Shown: positions 1 to 5,076 of the stretch, in pieces
Numbering within the stretch: position 1 is the first letter of the stretch
Layout: the number at the start of each line of letters is the position of its first letter
Assembly (NCBI GenBank): GCA_029262935.1
Contig: JAJCYK010000472.1
Span: 1 to 5,076, forward strand
DNA from: Cytophagales bacterium
Lineage (GTDB): Bacteria > Bacteroidota > Bacteroidia > Cytophagales > Cyclobacteriaceae
Direction: 5' to 3'
DNA length: 5,076 nt
Made by a program: the position numbers and the translations under genes
Notes under the pieces: model-generated
Told to the model about the DNA's origin: nothing
What the model saw: only the letters and a program-made list of their open reading frames with translations
The model's database searches: none

Positions 1-1
1 A

Positions 2-391
2 GGGTATGTATTTCAACCAGAAGTAAACGGAGCGATTACTCAAGGAGGTATCCATTTTCCAGAAGCGGGAAGCTACACCGTATCCATTTGGGAAGTTGAA
101 ACCTTCACTTTACTCACACAAGTGACCATAACGCAAGCAGATGAGGAATGGTCAATGAAAGAGATTCCAGATTTATTGTTATCCAGTGAAAAATCCTACG
201 CTGTTTGTTCTTTTTTACCTATTGGTGTAAAATACTATAGCGCTTCAAATGTACACTTACCCTTGGATTTGAAAAGTGTTAAGGTGTTAAACAGTGTTGC
301 TGCATATGGAAATAACTATCCGGTAGATCTGATAATGACCAGCGGCGTATTCGGGTTTGTAGACTTTACGTTTGAAGCCAACTCTGAGTAG
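2..391 (+). CDS. C-terminal fragment of a DUF4082-like beta-sandwich protein (5' end outside window)
   Basis: The frame is open from the left edge to the TAG at 389-391, so this is the last 129 codons of a longer gene. A GTG at 122 could be read as a start, but coding sequence continues upstream in the same frame without a break, so I do not treat it as one. The visible protein alternates hydrophobic residues as in a beta-sandwich. Its order of landmarks resembles DUF4082: a 'GSYTVSIWE' strand (residues 23-31), 'TLLTQVTI' (36-43), a conserved-type Trp at 50, 'SSEKSYAV' (61-68), 'GVKYYSASN' (75-83), then a C-terminal 'NNYPVDLIM' strand and 'GFVDFTFE'. DUF4082 domains occur in exported and surface proteins, often binding or structural modules of unknown role. 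No signal peptide can be judged because the N-terminus is missing. The family call rests on remembered motif order, so it is moderate; the coding call is strong. It lies 92 bp upstream of the next gene on the same strand. Confidence 0.7.
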   Translation, partial: GYVFQPEVNGAITQGGIHFPEAGSYTVSIWEVETFTLLTQVTITQADEEWSMKEIPDLLLSSEKSYAVCSFLPIGVKYYSASNVHLPLDLKSVKVLNSVAAYGNNYPVDLIMTSGVFGFVDFTFEANSE

Positions 392-483
392 TATAAACAG
401 CATCTTCTAAGAACCAATTCTCAACTGTCGATGGGTTACTGCTTTCCATTTTCTGCATAAAGTTCTATATTGAATATTCTGTT

Positions 484-2568
484 ATGCGAAATTTAAGTAA
501 TATCCTCATTATTTCTGCCGGATTTTTCATTTGGGGATTAACTATGGACGCCCAGCAAGTTTCCACAAATTCGCCTGAGATTATCATGAAAGCCGATTCG
601 GATTACGAAAACGTCTTTACTTTTGACGTGATTAATGAGCCTGCGTTGGAGCAAACAGTCGGCGCTCCTGAGGCCTTCTATGATTATTTTTGGGAATTTG
701 GTGATGGGAGTTATAGTTTTGAAGAAAATCCCACACACGTCTATAAAGATTTCGGCAATGGAGACGTTTTGGTGGCCTTAACCAACAATTATAGCAATGG
801 AGGTGCTCCCCCTACCCGACCTAAAAAAAAGCGTAAAAAGAAAGACCAACCACCACCAACAAATACCACGTTGGCTTCTGCTTGGAAGCTAGGTGATGAG
901 ATTAATACTTCCTTAGAGGCCAGTCAATCCGTAGGTATGATTACTAACCATTCACCTAAACCTGGTGACCCTATAGTTGCTGTTTTGTCTTACAAAAACA
1001 ATGGGCTTTTAGGCATATCACCAAATTTGCCTCAAAATGGTCGCCTTTATTTATTTTATAATGAAAAGGCTTTTAGTTATAATAATTTTGTATTTCAAGA
1101 ATCTCGTGAGCATGCAGAGGAAGCCTTAACAGAAGGTTTGCCACCAGAGGGCTTGACATGGAGCCAGTCCTTACCACAAGAAACCATTTGGGCCTCAAAT
1201 AGTACCAATAAACCAACCGTAGACGTAGCGCCTCAACCCATATTTAGTGAACATAAAGACGTTATTTTGAAAGCGGCTTCGGCAAAGTATCAAGACGTGC
1301 TTACCTGGGATTTTAAAGATTTGCAAAGAGATGAAGTGCGTAACATCTTTACTACTTTTTTGACGACCCCTGAAATGATTCGTGACACCAGCGCCACAAT
1401 TAATTTTCAAGCCGTATTAGTACCGGAGAACTCAGTTTTAGCGGAGACCTCTACTTTAGCCCTGACTGTCCAAGCATCCCATGACCCCAACAAAATGTAC
1501 GTCTCGGAGCGTAATATTAAAAAAAGCGCTATCGTCAAAGATGGTTTGGTCTATACTATAAAGTTTCAAAATATAGGGAAAGGCCCAGCTAGTAACATTA
1601 TTATAAAGAATGAGATTCACCGCTCTTTGGACCCCACTACCATTAAAGTGTTGGACTACTATCCCAAGACCATATGGTGTGACCAAACTGACTCGCTAGC
1701 CATTATAAGTTGTCATGACACCTTGATAAGCGACGGATTAATCACCTGGAAATTGAACAATATATACCTCCCAGGTCGGAGGCAACCAGACCGCGAAAGT
1801 GGTAAGGCTACCAAAGGTTGGATTAAATATTCCATCAAGCCCAAGAAACGTCTGAAAGGCAGAAAACTAGCAGGAAAATCCTTCATTTACTTCGACCGCA
1901 ATGCCCCCATAGCCACTAACAGGGTAAGGACGCGTATTGACAAATCCTGGAGCCTCGGATTTAAAGCAGGATTGAATAACGTAAATCAAGACTTCAAACA
2001 TCTTTTTGGAGGAATCATATGGGCTCCTTTCCGCCCTCGAGGGTTTTATAACCAAACTGAGCTACTTGTTTCTGAAGAAGGATACGAGTATTCTGAAAAT
2101 GAAATTGGAGTGGCTCTGGGTACAGACGCTACCGGCAATGTATTGTTAGGTGATCGTGTTACGGACGTTAATTACTCTTTGGTATATGTCGATCTGGTTC
2201 CCTTTCAAATAAGAAAAAATTTCTTGAGGTTTATAAGTGTTGGTGCTGGAGCTCAGCTTTCCTTATTAGCCAAGGCGGAGGAAAATGTGCATATCCTCAG
2301 CAGGTTCGATCAAACTGGCATCGAGGATCAAATCCAGGATATTTCTGCTGATGTGGTAGACGTATTGGATGGGCTTAAGGATTCTAGGTTCAATACAATA
2401 GAGCCAGGAATTTTTCTGGATATTAACGCGGGCTTAGTAATAAAGGGACCCAGTGGTGGGGTCCGACTAACTTGGAAAAATGGGAAGCGCCCCATGGCAG
2501 GCAGTCGAGAAGACCCTCAAACTGAAGTCCGGACCTCCATTCAAGTATATTTTCAATACAAATTGTAA
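484..2568 (+). CDS. Exported PKD domain / DUF7619-like / outer-membrane beta-barrel protein
   Basis: A complete 694-residue protein. The ATG at 484 is chosen because a signal peptide follows directly: short basic n-region (MRN), hydrophobic stretch at residues 7-21, likely cleavage after 'MDA' at 23. Residues 62-100 hold a PKD motif ('FWEFGDGS' at 69-76, then 'NPTHVY' at 82-87), usually an extracellular protein or glycan contact module. A linker at 108-126 is very basic then proline-rich. Residues 130-330 are beta-rich and not recognised. Residues 331-486 match the Bacteroidota DUF7619/DUF11-type domain: 'SHDPNK', 'YTIKFQNIGKGPASN', 'LDPTTIKV', 'YFDRNAPIATN'. Its only two cysteines, 399 and 410, sit there and could form a disulfide. 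Residues 487-694 look like a small outer-membrane barrel: opening 'SLGFKAGLN', amphipathic strands, and an ending 'SIQVYFQYKL'. The protein probably sits in the outer membrane; whether the PKD part faces outside or the periplasm cannot be told. It precedes the TPR-CHAT gene on the same strand. No catalytic residues are recognised. Confidence 0.9.
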   Translation: MRNLSNILIISAGFFIWGLTMDAQQVSTNSPEIIMKADSDYENVFTFDVINEPALEQTVGAPEAFYDYFWEFGDGSYSFEENPTHVYKDFGNGDVLVALTNNYSNGGAPPTRPKKKRKKKDQPPPTNTTLASAWKLGDEINTSLEASQSVGMITNHSPKPGDPIVAVLSYKNNGLLGISPNLPQNGRLYLFYNEKAFSYNNFVFQESREHAEEALTEGLPPEGLTWSQSLPQETIWASNSTNKPTVDVAPQPIFSEHKDVILKAASAKYQDVLTWDFKDLQRDEVRNIFTTFLTTPEMIRDTSATINFQAVLVPENSVLAETSTLALTVQASHDPNKMYVSERNIKKSAIVKDGLVYTIKFQNIGKGPASNIIIKNEIHRSLDPTTIKVLDYYPKTIWCDQTDSLAIISCHDTLISDGLITWKLNNIYLPGRRQPDRESGKATKGWIKYSIKPKKRLKGRKLAGKSFIYFDRNAPIATNRVRTRIDKSWSLGFKAGLNNVNQDFKHLFGGIIWAPFRPRGFYNQTELLVSEEGYEYSENEIGVALGTDATGNVLLGDRVTDVNYSLVYVDLVPFQIRKNFLRFISVGAGAQLSLLAKAEENVHILSRFDQTGIEDQIQDISADVVDVLDGLKDSRFNTIEPGIFLDINAGLVIKGPSGGVRLTWKNGKRPMAGSREDPQTEVRTSIQVYFQYKL
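823..831 (+). promoter_or_regulatory. Possible -1 ribosomal slippage site (A_AAA_AAG) inside the PKD-barrel gene
   Basis: Eight consecutive A residues followed by G are read in frame as AAA AAA AAG (codons 114-116), which places the heptamer A_AAA_AAG at 825-831 in the slippery register known from E. coli dnaX. After a -1 slip the next codons are GCG then TAA (834-836), so the product would stop after about 117 residues, just past the PKD domain. A GGAGGTG tract at 799-805 lies upstream, but I see no convincing downstream hairpin. Whether it works is inference, and the site could equally be ordinary coding for a Lys/Arg linker. Confidence 0.2.
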
Positions 2569-2692
2569 CACGCTTCCAAAAAAATAGAATAGGACTTTAA
2601 CAACTCCTGGAAGATGTTTACTAAATTGTTTACCCCATCAATCAAATACATTGAGAAATATTACGTCAAGTGGAAAACTTTATGATGATCGT

Positions 2693-5076
2693 TTGTCTCC
2701 TCCCCAAAGCGCATCAAACGAAAAACATCGAACCCTAAAAAGCATTTTCCTATTAACCCTAATTTTTTGTCTTAATACTATTTTGTTAAGTGGTCAACAC
2801 ATCGCTAAAGAGCAACTTATTGAGCAACTCACCCTGAAGGCCGAACATTTCGCAGCATTAAATCAAGCTGACAGTGCCATCGTCTATTATGATAAAGTAG
2901 CACAGGTTTATTATGAAGACCAACAAGTGGTTGATTACATATACAGCTATATAGATGGAGCATTTATATTTACCAGTTCCGAACAATACACCCAGGCCAT
3001 AGCATTTTTAGAGGTGGCTGACAGGAATTTAAGCACTCCCGGTGATCCGGATGAAATGTGGGCCTTTCTTTGGTTACATGTTCATTTGGCTCACAATCAT
3101 TATCAAATGGGCGACTTCTTAAAGGCAAAAAATATCTACGAAGAGGCGTTCTTAAATTATGTCGGTCAAGAGCACAGAGATTTTGATGTAGCTAACTACT
3201 TGTACCGCCCCTTAGGTAATATTTATACAAGATTAGGGGCCCATGAAAATGCTTTTAATCTGCTGGAGCGATTCAAGCAAATCAGTTTAGAGTATGAACG
3301 GTATAACATTGCAGCAGAAGCACTAAGTGATATTGGTATATTGTTTTTTGACCAAAGAAATTATCAAGGTGCAATTGACAGCTATCAGACAGCCTTGGAT
3401 CTTCCTCAAATAAATAACAAGTCCCGGGCCTTAGTACTATCTAATCTTGCCGGTGCTTTTATGGAATTACGTGATTTCCCGAAAGCTATCGAAGCAAGCA
3501 AACATTCTCTGAGATTGTTTAACCGGGAAAACGAGAGTAACCCCTCAAATGAAATTCTGGCCTATAAATCCGGTGTCCAAAATAAATTGGCACATGCTTA
3601 TCTGGCCCAGCAAGAATTCAGTTTAGCGAATGGCCATTTTGAACGTGCTTTGATACTCTCTCAAGAAGCATATGGAACGTCAAAACGACGAGAGACTGCC
3701 AAGATTTATTTAGGGTTGGGCCAATTAAACCTTGACTTGAATAATCCAAAGCTAGCCCTGGAGTACTTCCATCGGACTTTGAGTGCCGTATTGTCAGAAA
3801 TCATTAAAGACCCTTATCAAAATCCCAATGCTGCCAGCCTTTATGCTGAGAATTCCTTAATGGAGGCTTTAGAAGGAAAAGCTGTAGCATTTGAACAACT
3901 GTTCAAACAAAATGCTGATCCGGGCCTGTTGGAAAAAGCTTTGCAATGTTATGAGCTTATTCTGGAGGTCGAGGCCAAGCTTAGGCAAAATTATCAATTC
4001 GAGTCATCTAAGTTATTTCTTGTAAATGAAAGTCATCAACGCAGTGAAGATGCTTTGGACTTAGCTTTCCAAGTGTACCAAGCCAATCCCAATAAGACCA
4101 ACTTTCAACGCGCCTTTCAAATATCAGAAAAAGCTCGATCCGTAGTATTAAAGGAGTCCCTTCAGGACTACAAAGCGCAAAATTTCGCCGGGATACCCGA
4201 TTCACTGCATACCTATGAACGAGAACTAAAAATAAACTTAAGCCTTCTACGAAAAGCAATATTACAAGAAGCTAATTCGGAGATTACCAAAAAAGAGCTG
4301 TTTCTAAAAAAAGAAAAAGTATTTGAGCTTGAGCAGGCACAGCGACAATTGTCATCAGTCCTTGAATCACAGTATCCAGCATACTTTAAACTTAAATATC
4401 AGTCTAATGAAATGGTATCAGTGGAAGAAGCTCAAAGTAAATTTTTAATAGACAATGAAGTGATTGTGGAGTATTTTGTCGGGCTCCAAGCCATTTACAT
4501 CTTTAAAATTAGCCAAGACGAGTTCAAGCTTATAAAGGTTAATAATGACTTCCAGCTACAAGACCAAGTTGAGTTGATGTTAACGGCAATTCGAAAATTT
4601 CAATTAATTCCCATGGACGACTATAAAGAAGTGGCCTATGAATTGTTTGAAAAGCTCTTAAGTCCCGTAATAACGGAGCCTGGTGAATCTCTATTAGTAA
4701 TACCTGATGGTATATTAAGCCATCTACCTTTTGCTGCCTTACTGAAACATCGAACCTCAAATAACAACTATAAAGAACTTCCCTATCTAGTAAAAGAGCA
4801 TTCTGTAAGTTACGCATACTCGCTTAGTTTGTTAAAAGAGAGTTATCAAATACCGTCAAACAACGCAGATCAAAAACCGTTTTTAGGGGTAGCCCCGATT
4901 TACGAAAATAGCAGTCAATTTGCGTACCTGAAACATAGTGAGGATGAGGTGGATAAAATCAGCAAAAAATTAGACGGAGATCGTTTAATTGGAGGAAATG
5001 CTACCAAGCAAAAGTTTATGTCCATCGCGAATGAGTATCAAATGATTCACCTCTCTAGTCATGCAGAAGCAATCGA
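2693..5076 (+). CDS. Exported TPR-CHAT (caspase-like) protease, 3' end outside window
   Basis: The frame is open from 2588 to the right edge. It has no ATG until 3056, well inside the TPR region, so I place the start at TTG 2693; TTG 2651 is the alternative. From 2693 the first 34 residues form a signal peptide: basic n-region ending 'KHRTLK', hydrophobic 'SIFLLTLIF' onward, probable cleavage before Gln35 ('LLSG|Q'). About six TPR-like repeats begin near residues 125, 166, 210, 248, 295 and 338; the clearest runs from 'ALSDIGILFF' to 'SYQTALDL'. A charged coiled-coil-like segment covers about 508-565. The CHAT domain starts near 577: 'VIVEYFVG', then 'VIPDGILSHLPFAAL' (669-683), 'FLGVAPIY', 'EDEVDKISKKL', and 'IHLSSHAEA', where His790 (5060-5062) is the likely catalytic histidine. 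The catalytic cysteine should lie beyond the window. CHAT proteins are clan CD-type peptidases, often regulated through TPR partners. This one appears exported and follows an outer-membrane barrel gene, so envelope proteolysis is inferred. No substrate can be named. Confidence 0.88.
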   Translation, partial: MSPPQSASNEKHRTLKSIFLLTLIFCLNTILLSGQHIAKEQLIEQLTLKAEHFAALNQADSAIVYYDKVAQVYYEDQQVVDYIYSYIDGAFIFTSSEQYTQAIAFLEVADRNLSTPGDPDEMWAFLWLHVHLAHNHYQMGDFLKAKNIYEEAFLNYVGQEHRDFDVANYLYRPLGNIYTRLGAHENAFNLLERFKQISLEYERYNIAAEALSDIGILFFDQRNYQGAIDSYQTALDLPQINNKSRALVLSNLAGAFMELRDFPKAIEASKHSLRLFNRENESNPSNEILAYKSGVQNKLAHAYLAQQEFSLANGHFERALILSQEAYGTSKRRETAKIYLGLGQLNLDLNNPKLALEYFHRTLSAVLSEIIKDPYQNPNAASLYAENSLMEALEGKAVAFEQLFKQNADPGLLEKALQCYELILEVEAKLRQNYQFESSKLFLVNESHQRSEDALDLAFQVYQANPNKTNFQRAFQISEKARSVVLKESLQDYKAQNFAGIPDSLHTYERELKINLSLLRKAILQEANSEITKKELFLKKEKVFELEQAQRQLSSVLESQYPAYFKLKYQSNEMVSVEEAQSKFLIDNEVIVEYFVGLQAIYIFKISQDEFKLIKVNNDFQLQDQVELMLTAIRKFQLIPMDDYKEVAYELFEKLLSPVITEPGESLLVIPDGILSHLPFAALLKHRTSNNNYKELPYLVKEHSVSYAYSLSLLKESYQIPSNNADQKPFLGVAPIYENSSQFAYLKHSEDEVDKISKKLDGDRLIGGNATKQKFMSIANEYQMIHLSSHAEAI

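Noticed and set aside
122..391. A separate 89-residue gene starting at GTG 122
   Set aside because: The same frame is open and protein-like up to the window edge, and the beta-sandwich pattern starts upstream of this GTG, so it is the tail of a longer gene.
392..483. Promoter of the Bacteroidota -7 TAnnTTTG type upstream of the PKD-barrel gene (TATATTG near 468-475)
   Set aside because: The match misses a T of the consensus and no clear -33 element sits at the right distance; in AT-rich DNA this is likely chance. Nothing else is seen in this 92-bp gap.
2573..2613. Inverted repeat CTTCCA ... TGGAAG after the barrel gene as a terminator
   Set aside because: The stem is only 6 bp with a loop of about 29 nt and no U-run follows, so it does not look like an intrinsic terminator.
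2622..2630. TAAATTG-like -7 box upstream of the CHAT gene
   Set aside because: Imperfect consensus and no supporting -33 element; cannot be distinguished from background, so I cannot say whether the CHAT gene has its own promoter.
2768..2770. Cysteine in the CHAT signal sequence as a lipobox
   Set aside because: The context is 'LIFC' with Phe at -1, and hydrophobic residues continue after it; a signal peptidase I type site before Gln35 fits better.
4008..4817. Minus-strand open frames at 4008-4259 and 4539-4817
   Set aside because: They lie entirely opposite the well-supported CHAT coding sequence, have no recognisable motifs and are typical antisense shadows; the same holds for those opposite the barrel gene.

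Overview
The window looks like Bacteroidota DNA (Flavobacteriia, Cytophagia or Saprospiria-like; I cannot resolve it further). The base composition is moderately AT-rich and there is no clear Shine-Dalgarno site upstream of the genes. The protein architectures are typical of that phylum: a secreted PKD protein with a DUF7619/DUF11-type 'HDPNK...FQNxG...YFDxNxPIxTN' domain and a C-terminal outer-membrane beta-barrel, followed by a secreted TPR-CHAT protein. All genes read rightward on the + strand and there are no RNA genes, mobile elements or CRISPR repeats.

Layout: (1) bases 2-391 hold the 3' end of a gene that enters from the left; its 129 visible residues resemble a DUF4082-type beta-sandwich. 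(2) A 92-bp gap follows. (3) Bases 484-2568 encode a complete 694-residue exported protein: signal peptide, PKD domain, Lys/Arg- and Pro-rich linker, beta-rich region, DUF7619-like domain, and a predicted small outer-membrane barrel. (4) A spacer runs from 2569 to the CHAT gene's start, about 124 bp if that start is the TTG at 2693. (5) From about 2693 to the right edge lies the 5' part of a TPR-CHAT (caspase-like) protease gene. It reaches the putative catalytic histidine but is cut before the expected catalytic cysteine. It has no ATG before codon 122, so its start is a TTG or is frameshifted.

The adjacent pair suggests an envelope device: a barrel-anchored protein with a PKD domain beside an exported TPR scaffold carrying a caspase-like domain. 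This would differ from the cytoplasmic TPR-CHAT effectors of anti-phage systems. The pairing is inferred from adjacency and domain content, and no function is shown by the sequence itself. Two other points deserve attention: an in-frame dnaX-like A_AAA_AAG heptamer directly after the PKD domain, where a -1 slip meets a stop within two codons, and the unusual start region of the CHAT gene.
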